From the NCBI RefSeq assembly GCF_000702505.1, contig NZ_JNIM01000001.1, positions 4,092,001 to 4,156,000 of the forward strand: a stretch of DNA of 64,000 nucleotides. The letters are read 5' to 3'. The position numbers and the translations under genes are program-made. Under the pieces are notes generated by a model. It saw only the letters and a list, made by a program, of their open reading frames with translations. It did no database searches and was not told the DNA's origin. Positions 8,512 through 17,308 of this stretch are shown here, piece by piece. The stretch's first letter is position 1; every line of letters starts with the position of its first letter. Source of the stretch: Thermogemmatispora carboxidivorans. GTDB lineage: Bacteria > Chloroflexota > Ktedonobacteria > Ktedonobacterales > Ktedonobacteraceae.

Positions 8512-9246
8512 CTAGAGACCATAGTGGCGACAGAGCCGCTCGGCCTGCAGCAGGTCGTAAGCAGTGGTGATCTTCAGATTGCTCTGATCGCTTTCGACCA
8601 CCGCCACCGGATAGCCAAGACGCTCCAGAGAGGCCGCCGTGTCGGTCCCCTCAAACTGGTCCTGGCGCGCCCGATCGTAGGCCGCCAGCAACCAGGCCGC
8701 ACGAAAAGCCTGGGGCGTCTGAGCCCGCCAGGCTCGCTGACCCGCAAAGCGGCGACAGATGGCCTGCTGCTCGTCCACTTCGACAATCAGCTCCTCTTCC
8801 TGCAGCGGCATGGCCAGAATAGCTCCGCCACAGGCACGCGCCGCCTCGACCAGCTCCTGGATGCGCTCGGGGAGCACAAAGGGACGGGCCCCATCATGGA
8901 TCAGAATCAGGTCGATCTCGCCACCCTCGATGCGCGAACGCAGGGCCTCCAGCGCACATTGCTCGGAGGCGTGCCTCGTCGGTCCACCCTGGACGATACG
9001 CCTGACTTTCTGACAGTGGGCCGCTTGCGCTAGCTTGGCAAGCTGCTCCTCTTCTCCAGCCGCCCCGACAAGCAGGATCTCGTCGATCACTGGACAGCGC
9101 TCAAAGGCTTCCAGCGTGTAGATGATGACCGGCTTGCCATGAATGGGCAGGAAGATTTTGTTGATCGGCAGCCCCATACGCCTGCCCTGGCCCGCCGCCA
9201 GCACAATGGCCACAACGTGCTTCGCTGCACTCCGCTGGTCGAACAC
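8512..9246 (-). CDS. ispD: IspD/TarI-family cytidylyltransferase
   Basis: Transfers CMP from CTP to a sugar-alcohol phosphate; in the classical case 2-C-methyl-D-erythritol 4-phosphate in isoprenoid synthesis. Visible motifs: VLAAGQGRRMG (CTP loop), NKIFLPIHGKPVIIYTL, GGPTRHASEQCALEAL, LIHDGARPFV, AQTPQAFR, GTDTAASLERLGYPV and SNLKITTAYDL. I take the GTG at 9246 as start because AAAGGTGA lies just ahead and the strong promoter's -10 ends immediately before the ATG at 9282, so that ATG would lie upstream of the transcript start. An operator-like repeat shared with the sugar-PTS and dehydrogenase operons covers the transcription start, which is odd for a housekeeping enzyme. A polyol-phosphate cytidylyltransferase role is an alternative. 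Confidence 0.78.
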   Translation of the reverse strand: MFDQRSAAKHVVAIVLAAGQGRRMGLPINKIFLPIHGKPVIIYTLEAFERCPVIDEILLVGAAGEEEQLAKLAQAAHCQKVRRIVQGGPTRHASEQCALEALRSRIEGGEIDLILIHDGARPFVLPERIQELVEAARACGGAILAMPLQEEELIVEVDEQQAICRRFAGQRAWRAQTPQAFRAAWLLAAYDRARQDQFEGTDTAASLERLGYPVAVVESDQSNLKITTAYDLLQAERLCRHYGL

Positions 9247-9258
9247 CGTTTCACCTTT

Positions 9259-9281
9259 GTGCACATTCGATATTTTGTGCA
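9259..9281 (+). promoter_or_regulatory. Putative SorC-regulator operator at ispD
   Basis: 23-bp site with GTGCA at its left end and TTTTGTGCA at its right; TGCACA/TGTGCA form an inverted repeat. Same pattern as at 9427-9449, 13331-13353 and 18806-18828. It covers the predicted transcription start of the ispD-like gene, a repressor position. Confidence 0.5.
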
Positions 9282-9282
9282 T

Positions 9283-9311
9283 AGTATACCTTGCCCTCTG
9301 GCGAATGTCAA
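9283..9311 (-). promoter_or_regulatory. Promoter of the ispD-like gene
   Basis: On the minus strand TTGACA (9311-9306), a 17-bp spacer and TATACT (9288-9283): a near-consensus sigma-70 promoter. Transcription should start around 9275, inside the operator at 9259-9281. Confidence 0.8.
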
Positions 9312-9426
9312 GCGGGCGGCATAGAGAAAAACCGCCCAGTCGCCTCCCGGCGCAACCTCTCACTCTAGCCAGCGTCCAGCCCTCCAGCGCGCACAAGCGG
9401 CATTTCCTTGCCCGGGCAAGCGACAG

Positions 9427-9449
9427 TGAACAATTGTCCACTTATGCAC
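9427..9449 (-). promoter_or_regulatory. Putative SorC-regulator operator at gatB
   Basis: Read on the minus strand it begins GTGCAT and ends ATTGTTCA. Seventeen of 23 positions agree with the site before the E1alpha gene by my count. It lies directly upstream of the TTGACA element at 9455, where a regulator could block or recruit polymerase. Confidence 0.45.
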
Positions 9450-9454
9450 AAGGG

Positions 9455-9484
9455 TTGACAACGGTCGTCACCATCAGGTACCAT
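9455..9484 (+). promoter_or_regulatory. Promoter of the galactitol-PTS operon
   Basis: TTGACA at 9455-9460 and TACCAT at 9479-9484 with an 18-bp spacer. A leader of about 290 bp precedes gatB; I see no further structure in it (9490-9775). Confidence 0.5.
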
Positions 9485-9775
9485 AGAAACAACCGGAATG
9501 GAGCAGTTTATAGCAGAGGATCTATTTTACAATTCGATCGATGGACTGTTTTATCAACGATAGAGGCGCACCCTGAAAGGAGGAGAGAACAAGAGAAGAG
9601 GAGTAGCTGGTCTCCTGCAGTTGCGCGGGGCAAGGCCAGCTGAGGCATCAGCCTTCTTGCCTGATCCATTCAAGGCAGAGTCGTCGCCCCCTCGCTTCTC
9701 CTACGCGGCAGTAGGCAAGCAAGCTAGAGGGCGCTACACAGAGCTGTGACCAGTTGCCAGGAGGTTTTTCCGCCC

Positions 9776-10078
9776 ATGTCCGATCTACGCATCCTCGTCA
9801 GTTGCGGCACCGGGATCGCCACCTCGACCCTGGCCGCCGACAAACTTAAGCGCCTGCTCAAGAGCCGTGGTCTTAGCGTCACGACCGCCTCGTGTAAAGC
9901 CGCCGAAGTTGCCGGCAAAGTCTCCACCTTCCGACCACACGCTATCGTCTCGACCACCCAGGTCGCTGTGAAGGTCCCTATCAAGGTCTTTAATGGCCTG
10001 CCGCTCATCAGCGGCGTGGGCGCCGAGCAGCTTGCCGACGAGATTGCCGCCTATCTCAAGACCCTCAGCGCCAGCTGA
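9776..10078 (+). CDS. gatB: PTS galactitol-type IIB component
   Basis: A 100-residue cytoplasmic phosphocarrier. The N-terminal ILVSCGTGIATST holds the phosphorylated Cys10 in the P-loop typical of lactose/galactitol-type IIB proteins; VSTFRPHAIVSTTQ and the short C-terminal helix also fit GatB. It would take phosphate from the IIA encoded at 12531 and pass it to the incoming sugar alcohol at IIC. An AGGAGG lies 11 bases before the ATG; the frame continues upstream to 9746 without a ribosome site. First gene of the gatB-gatC-orf-gatA operon. Confidence 0.88.
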   Translation: MSDLRILVSCGTGIATSTLAADKLKRLLKSRGLSVTTASCKAAEVAGKVSTFRPHAIVSTTQVAVKVPIKVFNGLPLISGVGAEQLADEIAAYLKTLSAS

Positions 10079-10247
10079 GCTGAGGTACTCCAACAAGGAA
10101 GGCCCCTGGCAAGTGCGTAGAGGATAGGCAGGCAAAACGGCAGACAATCACCGCAAGGTTTGCGCACGGGCGTTCATCGCGAGCAAGAACGAAGATGTAC
10201 GCAACGAGCCGGCTTTTCATCCTCACTACGGGTAGGAGGAACCAGCC

Positions 10248-11768
10248 ATGTCCGCTGTTATGGCCGTTATCAACTATATCTTGAATCTTGGCCCCAGCGT
10301 CATGATGCCCATCATTATCTTTATTCTGTGCATGATCTTCCGCATGCCTCTTGGGCGCTCGCTGCGGGCCGCCATCACCATCGGTGTTGGCTTCATCGCC
10401 ATCAACCTGGCGATCGGCCTCCTGGTCAATACGCTGGGGCCGGCGGCACAGGCGATGGTCAACAACCTCGGCATCCACCTCGACGTCATCGATGTCGGCT
10501 GGCCGGTGGCCGCCGCCATTTCCTTCGGCACCGTCTCCGTTGTCCCCTGGGTCTTCATTCTGGGGATCCTGCTCAACCTGCTGTTGATCGTCGTGCGCTT
10601 CGTCAAGACGCTCGACATCGACATGTGGAACTACTGGCATTTTATCTTTACGGCAGCCTTCGTCTACGTCATCACCGGCAACTTCTTTATCGCCCTGGCG
10701 CTGGCCCTGCTCACCGAGCTGTTCATCCTCAAGTTGGCCGACCTTTCGGCCCCCGTCGTACAGGACTACTACGGCCTGCCGGGCATCTCACTCCCGCATA
10801 GCAGTACCGTCGACTGGTCGCCGGTCGGCTGGGTTTTGAACAAGCTGCTCGACCGCATCCCCGGCCTCAATAAGCTGCATGCCGACACAGGCACTATTCA
10901 GGAGCGCTTCGGCATCGTCGGCGAGCCGATGATCATTGGGCTGGTCCTGGGCTTGCTCATCGGCCTCCTGGCCTATTTCCCAGGCCTGAGCAGCGACTTC
11001 GGCGGGTCCTTCGCCAAGATCCTGACGACTGGTATTACGCTGGGCGCCGTGATGCTGGTCCTGCCGCGCATGGTGGCGATCCTGATGGAGGGCCTGGTCC
11101 CGCTCTCGGAGGGCGCGCAGACGTTTATCAGCCAGCGCTTCCCGGGCCGGGAACTCTACATCGGCCTGGATGCCGCTATTGTGATCGGCTTCGCCAATAA
11201 CATGACGGTGGCCCTGCTGATGGTGCCGATCACGCTCATCCTGGCGATCGCTCTCAGCTTCCTCGGCCTGAACCATGTGCTGCCTTTCACCGATCTGGCG
11301 GTCCTGCCCTTCCTGGTGATCTGGGCCACGACCTGGTCGCGCGGCAATGTGATCCGTGGGGTGATCATCGCCACGATTTTTATGGCCGGCATCCTCTCGG
11401 TGGGCACTTTCCTGGCACCGATGACGGTGGTGCTGGCTAAAGGCGCCCATTTCGCTATCCCCAAGGGGGCCATCTCCATCTCTAGCCTCGATTCGGGCGC
11501 TCATTTGATCTCTTTTGCACTGGTCTTTTTCTTCTCGCTGCAGCAGGTTGGCTCCTACGGACCGGTCTTCTTGATCTGGTCGGCGCTGTGGGTGGCCTTC
11601 ACAGTGGCCTGCTATATCATCTACTTCCTCTACTGCCGCTCCCATGTGCCCGGCATCGACGATAAGGCCCTCTACGTGCGCGAGGAGGTAGAGGCGTCAG
11701 AGGCCGAAGCCGGGGCCGGGATCGAGGCCGAGGGCGCCGGCGGCCAGGCGATCGCTGGCCAGGGCTAG
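10248..11768 (+). CDS. gatC: PTS galactitol-type IIC permease
   Basis: A 506-residue polytopic membrane protein of the GatC family. It opens with INYILNLGPSVMMPIIIFILCMIFRMPLGRSLRAAITIGVGFIAINL, a characteristic family start, followed by alternating hydrophobic segments (roughly ten) and the FGIVGEPMIIGLVLGLLIG block. The C-terminal 35 residues are Glu/Ala/Gly-rich and extend beyond the roughly 450 residues of E. coli GatC. Ribosome site TAGGAGGA precedes the ATG. It lies 169 bp after gatB; the substrate may be galactitol or another polyol, and no tagatose-phosphate pathway gene is in the window to decide. Confidence 0.88.
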   Translation: MSAVMAVINYILNLGPSVMMPIIIFILCMIFRMPLGRSLRAAITIGVGFIAINLAIGLLVNTLGPAAQAMVNNLGIHLDVIDVGWPVAAAISFGTVSVVPWVFILGILLNLLLIVVRFVKTLDIDMWNYWHFIFTAAFVYVITGNFFIALALALLTELFILKLADLSAPVVQDYYGLPGISLPHSSTVDWSPVGWVLNKLLDRIPGLNKLHADTGTIQERFGIVGEPMIIGLVLGLLIGLLAYFPGLSSDFGGSFAKILTTGITLGAVMLVLPRMVAILMEGLVPLSEGAQTFISQRFPGRELYIGLDAAIVIGFANNMTVALLMVPITLILAIALSFLGLNHVLPFTDLAVLPFLVIWATTWSRGNVIRGVIIATIFMAGILSVGTFLAPMTVVLAKGAHFAIPKGAISISSLDSGAHLISFALVFFFSLQQVGSYGPVFLIWSALWVAFTVACYIIYFLYCRSHVPGIDDKALYVREEVEASEAEAGAGIEAEGAGGQAIAGQG

Positions 11769-11772
11769 AGAA

Positions 11773-11806
11773 CTGTCTGCCTGTCTGCCTGTCTGTCTGC
11801 CTGTCG
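11773..11806 (+). repeat. CTGT/CTGC tetranucleotide repeat tract
   Basis: About eight consecutive 4-bp units alternating CTGT and CTGC directly after the gatC stop. It is a slippage-prone microsatellite in the intergenic part of the operon, outside coding sequence. Confidence 0.75.
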
Positions 11807-11977
11807 GCCAGGCTCACTAAACGGTCAGCGGGCGGATCGCTCTGGCCCGCCGCGCTGCGGTTGGAGCCAGGGCGATCGAGCGCCCGGCTGGCCGTGGGCC
11901 GCTAAGAGGAAGAGCCTGCCTGGCCAGGCCACGCCAATAGGGTAGAGAGCCAGCAGAAGAAAGGAAGCTAACCAACG

Positions 11978-12451
11978 ATGATCGGCGTGCTGGTCGACTA
12001 TTTGATGGGACCGCTGGGGCGCGCTCTGGAAAACGCCTATCTGACCCACTCCTTGCCTATTGGTCTGCTCTTGCTGGTCTGGATGGGCGTGGTCTGCTGG
12101 GGTCTGCGCGGGCTGATCCGCCTGCGGCAGCAGCTGCGGCGCTGGGTACAGGAGCTGCTGCCGCTCTGCGATCCCTCGCAGCCGGGAACACCACAGCAAC
12201 TGCTGGAGGTCCTGGAACCGCGTTGGCAGGAGGAGGCGGCGCGCGTGCGCTTTATGCCAACCCGCCACGGCCTCTGGATACGGCGAGCTACCCCCGAGGC
12301 CCTGCGCGCGGAAGTGGGCTTTACGGCGGAGGGCCTGGCCCGCCTGCTGGTCCGCCTGGCACCTCAGCCAACAGCACCACGCCCGCCGTCTGCGCCCCGC
12401 CAGCGCCGCCAGTCCCGCACGGCGCTGAGCGCGCGGCCTTTAGATCGATGA
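11978..12451 (+). CDS. Small single-TM protein in the galactitol-PTS operon
   Basis: A 157-residue protein that I do not recognise. One strong membrane segment (PIGLLLLVWMGVVCWGLRGLI, about residues 28-48) is followed by a soluble part with a basic, Pro/Arg-rich C-terminus. Its place between IIC and IIA and its single N-terminal membrane helix recall the position and build of GutM in the glucitol operon, but I see no sequence match. It may be an operon-specific regulator or accessory subunit; this is inference. Confidence 0.6.
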   Translation: MIGVLVDYLMGPLGRALENAYLTHSLPIGLLLLVWMGVVCWGLRGLIRLRQQLRRWVQELLPLCDPSQPGTPQQLLEVLEPRWQEEAARVRFMPTRHGLWIRRATPEALRAEVGFTAEGLARLLVRLAPQPTAPRPPSAPRQRRQSRTALSARPLDR

Positions 12452-12530
12452 GTCCACATCGCTTCCAGACAGGATAAGAAAGGAAGCGCCAACGACGACG
12501 AAGACGATAGGAGAGGGCATTACTCGCAAT

Positions 12531-13034
12531 ATGGAACCGATCGAGCTAGAGCTAACGCTCAGCGGGGTCACGATGCCAGTGCTGGTGTTGTGGGACCTGG
12601 CCGTCAAAAGCAAGGAGGAGCTGTTTGCCTGCGTGCATGCAGAGTTGCTGCAGCGCGGCCAGGTGCGCCCGAGCTATCTGGAGGGCGTCCTGGAGCGCGA
12701 GCGGCAGTATCCGACAGGGCTGGACTTCGGCGATTTCGCCGTGGCCCTGCCCCACGTCGACTTCGAGCATGTCATTCAGCCAGCATTGGTGGTGGCTCTG
12801 CTCAGCGAGGCGCTCCCGTTTCAGGCGATGGATGATCCCGCCCGGCAGCACCTCTGCCGGCTGGCTATTTTCCCCGTGCTGACCTCCGGAGACGCACAGC
12901 TGGCTTTTTTGCAGGCTGTGACCTGTGCGCTGCAGGAGCCCGGTTTCTATGAGCACTTCGTTGCCCTGCAGACGCCCCAGGAGATCAAAGCCTGCCTGCA
13001 AAGCATGCTGCAGATTGCCGTGAACGAGGGGTAG
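12531..13034 (+). CDS. gatA: PTS IIA component, galactitol/fructose type
   Basis: A 167-residue protein of the fructose/mannitol/Ntr-like IIA fold. The segment YPTGLDFGDFAVALPHVDFEHV carries the expected phospho-acceptor His75, and the C-terminal half has the FLQAVTCALQEPGFYEHF/IKACL pattern of this family. It would receive phosphate from HPr (17309) and pass it to GatB. It closes the galactitol-type PTS operon. The ribosome site is weak (GGAGAGGGC well upstream). Confidence 0.8.
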   Translation: MEPIELELTLSGVTMPVLVLWDLAVKSKEELFACVHAELLQRGQVRPSYLEGVLERERQYPTGLDFGDFAVALPHVDFEHVIQPALVVALLSEALPFQAMDDPARQHLCRLAIFPVLTSGDAQLAFLQAVTCALQEPGFYEHFVALQTPQEIKACLQSMLQIAVNEG

Positions 13035-13293
13035 CGAGAGTCCGGGCCCGCTGGAGGCAGACAGGCCAGCGCTCCTGCCTGCTCCAGCAGCCCCCTGGCT
13101 TCCGGCTCCCCACCTCGTCGCCTTCTCCCGTGCTTCACGTCATCAGCCCTGACGCTTCTTTAGCAGGGCAAATGGCTTCATGGCGAAGAATTTCTAGCAG
13201 CACCTGAGCGATGCTTCCTTGATCAAACCCAGCGTGGAAGGAAGAGAGCAGCCTCCCATCACCCTTCCCGCTTCGCTTCACGCCGCCCGCCTA

Positions 13294-13322
13294 TTGACAG
13301 CCGCCCTTCAGCATGGTACATT
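13294..13322 (+). promoter_or_regulatory. Promoter of the E1alpha-E1beta-E2 operon
   Basis: TTGACA (13294-13299), 17-bp spacer, TACATT (13317-13322). Transcription should start near 13330, at the left edge of the operator-like repeat. The rest of the 340-bp gap after gatA shows nothing else. Confidence 0.75.
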
Positions 13323-13330
13323 GAATATGT

Positions 13331-13353
13331 GTGCATTATTGAATATTTGTGCA
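13331..13353 (+). promoter_or_regulatory. Putative SorC-regulator operator at the dehydrogenase operon
   Basis: Starts GTGCATTATT and ends ATTTGTGCA. It shares both end motifs and most of its centre with the site at 9259-9281 and lies just downstream of the predicted -10, as a repressor site would. Confidence 0.5.
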
Positions 13354-13374
13354 ACAGAGCAGGAGAGGCCAGCT

Positions 13375-14349
13375 ATGTCTGAAGCGGTTCCCGCCCTCTC
13401 TCCCGAGCAGATGCGCTGCCTACTGCAGACCATGTACCGCATCCGCGCCTTTGAAGAAAAGGTGGACGAACTCTTCATGCGCGGCGAAGTTCACGGCACC
13501 ACCCATCTCTCCATCGGAGAAGAGGCTACCGCCGCTGCGGCCTTACAGGCCCTGCGGCCCGATGACTATATCACCAGCACCCACCGCGGTCACGGTCATT
13601 GCATCAGCAAAGGGGCCGACCTCAAGCTGATGATGGCCGAACTGCTCGGCAAAGAAACCGGCTACTGCCGTGGACGCGGCGGCTCCATGCACATCGCCGA
13701 CGTCGCCTCCGGCAACCTCGGCGCGAACGGTGTCGTCGGCGGCGGTATTCCCATTGCGACCGGCGTCGGCCTCAGCATCAAGATGCAGGGGCTTGATCGC
13801 GTCTGTCTCTGCTTCTTCGGCGACGGCGCCGCCAACGAAGGTACCTTTCACGAGTCGCTCAACCTGGCCGCTATCTGGGATCTCCCCGTCATCTTCCTCT
13901 GCGAGAACAACCAGTACGGCATGTCGATGTCCGTGCGGAAGGCCACACGCTGCGAGACCATTGCTCAGCGCGCCGTAGCCTACGGCATTCCCGGCGAGCG
14001 CGTCGACGGGAACGACGTTTTCGCCGTTTACGAGGCCGTCTCTCGGGCCGCCGCTCGCGCCCGCTCTGGCCAGGGTCCGACCCTGATTGAGGCTGTGACC
14101 TATCGCTATAAAGGCCACTCTAAGAGCGACCAGAACCGCTACCGCACACGTGATGAGATCCGCGCCTGGCAGGAGCGCGATCCCATCAAGCGACTGGCCG
14201 CCTATCTGCGCGACCACGGCCTGTCGACCCAAGAGGAGATCGAGCGCGAGGAAGCTGCGGCCTACCAGGCTATCGAGGAAGCCTATCAGTTCGCCCTGGC
14301 CAGCCCCGAACCCGATCCCGACTCTCTCCTGGAAGGAGTGTACGCATGA
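13375..14349 (+). CDS. ThDP-dependent 2-oxoacid/acetoin dehydrogenase E1 alpha subunit
   Basis: A 324-residue alpha subunit of the two-subunit E1. The [15 protein letters not shown] start, the [11 protein letters not shown] segment, the GRGGSMH motif and the ThDP/Mg motif [31 protein letters not shown] are all present. [27 protein letters not shown] near the C-terminus resembles acetoin dehydrogenase AcoA as much as pyruvate dehydrogenase, so the substrate is open. The frame continues upstream to 13219 through the promoter; ATG at 13375 with AGGAGAGG upstream is the real start. It overlaps E1beta by four bases. Confidence 0.88.
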   Translation: MSEAVPALSPEQMRCLLQTMYRIRAFEEKVDELFMRGEVHGTTHLSIGEEATAAAALQALRPDDYITSTHRGHGHCISKGADLKLMMAELLGKETGYCRGRGGSMHIADVASGNLGANGVVGGGIPIATGVGLSIKMQGLDRVCLCFFGDGAANEGTFHESLNLAAIWDLPVIFLCENNQYGMSMSVRKATRCETIAQRAVAYGIPGERVDGNDVFAVYEAVSRAAARARSGQGPTLIEAVTYRYKGHSKSDQNRYRTRDEIRAWQERDPIKRLAAYLRDHGLSTQEEIEREEAAAYQAIEEAYQFALASPEPDPDSLLEGVYA

Positions 14350-15413
14350 GCGGTCCTTCGTCTTTCCCGACAACCATCACCACCGGTGCGCCCCAGCCAT
14401 CATCAGAGGCAGCTCAGAGCCAGGTCCAGGAGATGACCTACGCCGAGGCCATTCGCGAGGCCCTGCGCGAGGAGATGCGACGCGACCCTCGTGTCTTCCT
14501 GATGGGCGAGGATATCGGCATCTATGGCGGGGCCTTTGGCGTGACCTACGGTCTCATCGATGAATTCGGCGAGGAGCGCGTGCGCGATACGCCGATCTCG
14601 GAGGCAGTCCTGGCCGGCAGCGCCATTGGTGCCGCCCTCACCGGTATGCGCCCAGTGGCCGAATTCCAGTTCAGCGATTTCATGGCCATCGGCATGGATC
14701 AGATCGTCAATCAGGGGGCCAAGCTGCGCTTTATGTTCGGCGGCAAGGCCCAGGTGCCGGTGGTCTTCCGTGCTCCGCTCGGCTCCGGCACCGGAGCAGC
14801 GGCCCAGCACTCGCAGAGCCTGGAGGCCTGGTTTGCCCACGTGCCCGGTCTGAAAGTGGTCCTCCCTTCGACGCCCGCCGACGCCAAGGGGCTGCTGCTC
14901 TCGGCCATCCGCGACCCCAACCCGGTGATCTTCCTCGAACACAAGCTGCTCTATCGCTACAAGGGACTCGTGCCTCGCGGCGAGTGGACGATTCCCATCG
15001 GGCAGGCTGAGGTCAAGCGCCACGGCAAGGATTTGACGATCATTGCCCTCTCGATTATGGTGCCACGCGCCCTGGCCGTGGCCGAGCGCCTGGCTGAGGA
15101 GGGTGTCGAGGCTGAGGTGGTCGATCCCCGCACGCTGCGCCCGCTCGACGAGGAGACCTTGATTACCTCGGCGCGCAAGACTGGGCGGGTGCTGATCGTC
15201 CATGAGGCCGTGTTGACCGGCGGCTTCGGTGGCGAGATCGCGGCCCGCATTGCCTCTAGCGAGGCCTTCTACTATCTCGACGCCCCGATTCTGCGCCTGG
15301 GCGGGGCCGAGACGCCCATTCCTTACAACCGAACCCTCGAACGGCGGGCTACCCCCCAGGAAGAGGATATCTATCAGGCCGCCAGACGCCTGTTGCAGCG
15401 GAGGCCGCTGTGA
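14346..15413 (+). CDS. ThDP-dependent 2-oxoacid/acetoin dehydrogenase E1 beta subunit
   Basis: A 355-residue beta subunit, forming the active E1 with the preceding gene. Typical blocks: [33 protein letters not shown] (catalytic Glu region), [68 protein letters not shown] and [16 protein letters not shown] 35-residue Ser/Pro-rich N-terminal extension precedes the conserved part. ATGA overlap with E1alpha shows translational coupling. Confidence 0.9.
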   Translation: MSGPSSFPTTITTGAPQPSSEAAQSQVQEMTYAEAIREALREEMRRDPRVFLMGEDIGIYGGAFGVTYGLIDEFGEERVRDTPISEAVLAGSAIGAALTGMRPVAEFQFSDFMAIGMDQIVNQGAKLRFMFGGKAQVPVVFRAPLGSGTGAAAQHSQSLEAWFAHVPGLKVVLPSTPADAKGLLLSAIRDPNPVIFLEHKLLYRYKGLVPRGEWTIPIGQAEVKRHGKDLTIIALSIMVPRALAVAERLAEEGVEAEVVDPRTLRPLDEETLITSARKTGRVLIVHEAVLTGGFGGEIAARIASSEAFYYLDAPILRLGGAETPIPYNRTLERRATPQEEDIYQAARRLLQRRPL

Positions 15414-15479
15414 GCTGGCTCAGCCGCCGGGCAGTCCCAGGCAATCCAGGTAAGCAGACAAGGCAGAGGTGACGGCGCG

Positions 15480-17045
15480 ATGCAGACGCAGCACGAGCAA
15501 CGTACGCTGACGATGCCCAAGCTGGGCATGACAATGACCGAAGGCACGGTGGTGCGCTGGCTTCTCAGCGAGGGGGCGCGCTTCGAGAAAGGGGAGCCGC
15601 TGGTCGAGGTGATGACCGATAAGGTCGCTCTGGAGGTCGAGGCCCCCTGTACGGGCCAGCTCCTGCAGATTCTGGCCGGCGAGGAGGAGACACTGGCGGT
15701 GGGCGCCCCGCTGGCCCTCTTGCTGGCGGAGGGGCGCGATCCGGCTGCCGCTGCCGCCGCTGCTAGCTCGGCTGCCGCTGCGGCTGTGGCCCCCGTCCAG
15801 CGCGAGGAGCGTCTTTCTCTCTCCTCTCCTGCCGTCGACGTTCCTTCCTCAACCGCAGTCTCAGCCCCATCCAGCCCACGAGAGGCAGAGGCACCCACGA
15901 AGGAAACGCGCATCGCCAGTACGCCCGCCGCCAAGCGCGAGGCGGCTTTGCAGGCTGTGGATCTCCGTGCCGTGGTCGCGGCTGGCTTTGAGCCTCCTCT
16001 GACGCGCGCCGACATCCTGGCCTTCGTGGCCACCCAGCCGGCTCAGCAGGCAGGTCCAGAGGTGCGGGCCACGCCGCTGGCGCGCAAGATGGCCCGCGAG
16101 CATCAGGTAGATCTGGCGGCCCTGGCCGAGCAGAAAAGAGGCGAGAAGGTGACGCGCGCCGATGTCGAGACAGCCCTGGCGATCCGCCAGCAGCAGGAGA
16201 CGCTTCAAAGCACCCTGGACGATGGCGCCACGGCCAGCACGGCAGCGGCCCGCTCCCGGTCACAGGCTCCTGCAGCGCCCACGCCTGTGATCGCTGGAGA
16301 GGAGAGCGAGGAGGCCGAGGTCATTCCACTCTCGCCAGCGCGGCGCCTCATCGGGCAGCGCATGCTGACCAGCGTCACCACCATGCCCCATATCTATCTT
16401 GATCTGGAGATCGATATGAGCGAGGCTGAGCGCTGTCGCCAGCGCCTGGTCGCCAGCCTCTCAGCGCAGGGCGAAGAGGTCCCTTCCCTGACGGCCATCA
16501 TCATCCGCGCGGTGGCCGCCGCTCTGCGCGCCTCCCCCGAGATCAATGCCACCCTCGACGATAGTCGTGGACCAGGCAAGGAGGTCATCCGTCGCTGGCG
16601 CGCCGTTCACATTGGTGTGGCCGTCGATACCGGCCAGTCCCTGCTGACGCCGGTCATCCGCCATGCCGACCGCCAGAGTCTGCCCGAGCTGGCGCGTACC
16701 TTGCGCCGTCTGGTCGAGGGCGCGCGCGCTGGCAAGCTCTCGCCCGACGATCTCACGGGGGCCACCTTCACTATCTCCAATCTGGGTATGTACGGGATTG
16801 ATACCTTCCATGCCATCATCCCCCCGGGCCAGAGCGCCATTCTCGCTGTAGGCAAGGTAACACGGCGCGGCGTGGTCATCGACGACGGTCCGCGTGGCAC
16901 AGCCGAGCAGGCCGCCCGCCTGGAGATCCGCCCCGTGATGAAGGTCTCGCTCTCCGCCGACCACCGCGTCCTCGACGGGGCTAGTGGCAGCCGTTTCCTG
17001 CAGCGCTGCAAGCAGCTACTTGAAAATCCCTATTTACTGCTCTAA
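15480..17045 (+). CDS. Dihydrolipoamide acyltransferase (E2) with two E3/E1-binding-like domains
   Basis: A 521-residue E2 core of the complex. One lipoyl domain lies at residues 10-85 (lipoylated Lys48 in MTDKVALEVEAP), followed by an Ala/Ser/Pro linker. Two peripheral-subunit-binding-like segments follow, at about 143-181 (STPAAKREAA...LTRADILAF) and 194-232 (ATPLARKMAREH...VTRADVETAL). The catalytic domain has the FTISNLGMYGID block and SADHRVLDG with the active His near 495. Most E2 proteins with one lipoyl domain have a single binding domain, so the doubling is unusual. No E3 gene is in the window, so lipoamide dehydrogenase must come from elsewhere. Confidence 0.88.
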   Translation: MQTQHEQRTLTMPKLGMTMTEGTVVRWLLSEGARFEKGEPLVEVMTDKVALEVEAPCTGQLLQILAGEEETLAVGAPLALLLAEGRDPAAAAAAASSAAAAAVAPVQREERLSLSSPAVDVPSSTAVSAPSSPREAEAPTKETRIASTPAAKREAALQAVDLRAVVAAGFEPPLTRADILAFVATQPAQQAGPEVRATPLARKMAREHQVDLAALAEQKRGEKVTRADVETALAIRQQQETLQSTLDDGATASTAAARSRSQAPAAPTPVIAGEESEEAEVIPLSPARRLIGQRMLTSVTTMPHIYLDLEIDMSEAERCRQRLVASLSAQGEEVPSLTAIIIRAVAAALRASPEINATLDDSRGPGKEVIRRWRAVHIGVAVDTGQSLLTPVIRHADRQSLPELARTLRRLVEGARAGKLSPDDLTGATFTISNLGMYGIDTFHAIIPPGQSAILAVGKVTRRGVVIDDGPRGTAEQAARLEIRPVMKVSLSADHRVLDGASGSRFLQRCKQLLENPYLLL

Positions 17046-17308
17046 TTTCCAGGCGCGGTAACCCTTCCTACGAGCAAGCGCACGGGCAGAGGTATCATCC
17101 GGCTACATTCCCCGTCCGACAACGAGAGCGGGCACCGCTGCCGGGTCGTCACCCACCAGCTGGTAGGGTCTATGGCCCACACCGGTGTCCGCGACACCTG
17201 CTGCTCGTTGCCCGGGTACCGGCGCCAGAGAGGCGACAGGGAGCCACGGAGATGGTACACTGTCCTCTGGAGCAGAGTGCTCCACCACCGACTGAAGGAG
17301 ACAGGTGC

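Noticed and set aside
10788..11645. 285-residue minus-strand frame opposite gatC
   Set aside because: Low-complexity charged sequence antisense to an unmistakable IIC permease.
13375..17045. Firm assignment as pyruvate dehydrogenase
   Set aside because: E1alpha features fit acetoin dehydrogenase equally well, no E3 is present, and the promoter carries a sugar-type operator; left as 2-oxoacid/acetoin dehydrogenase.
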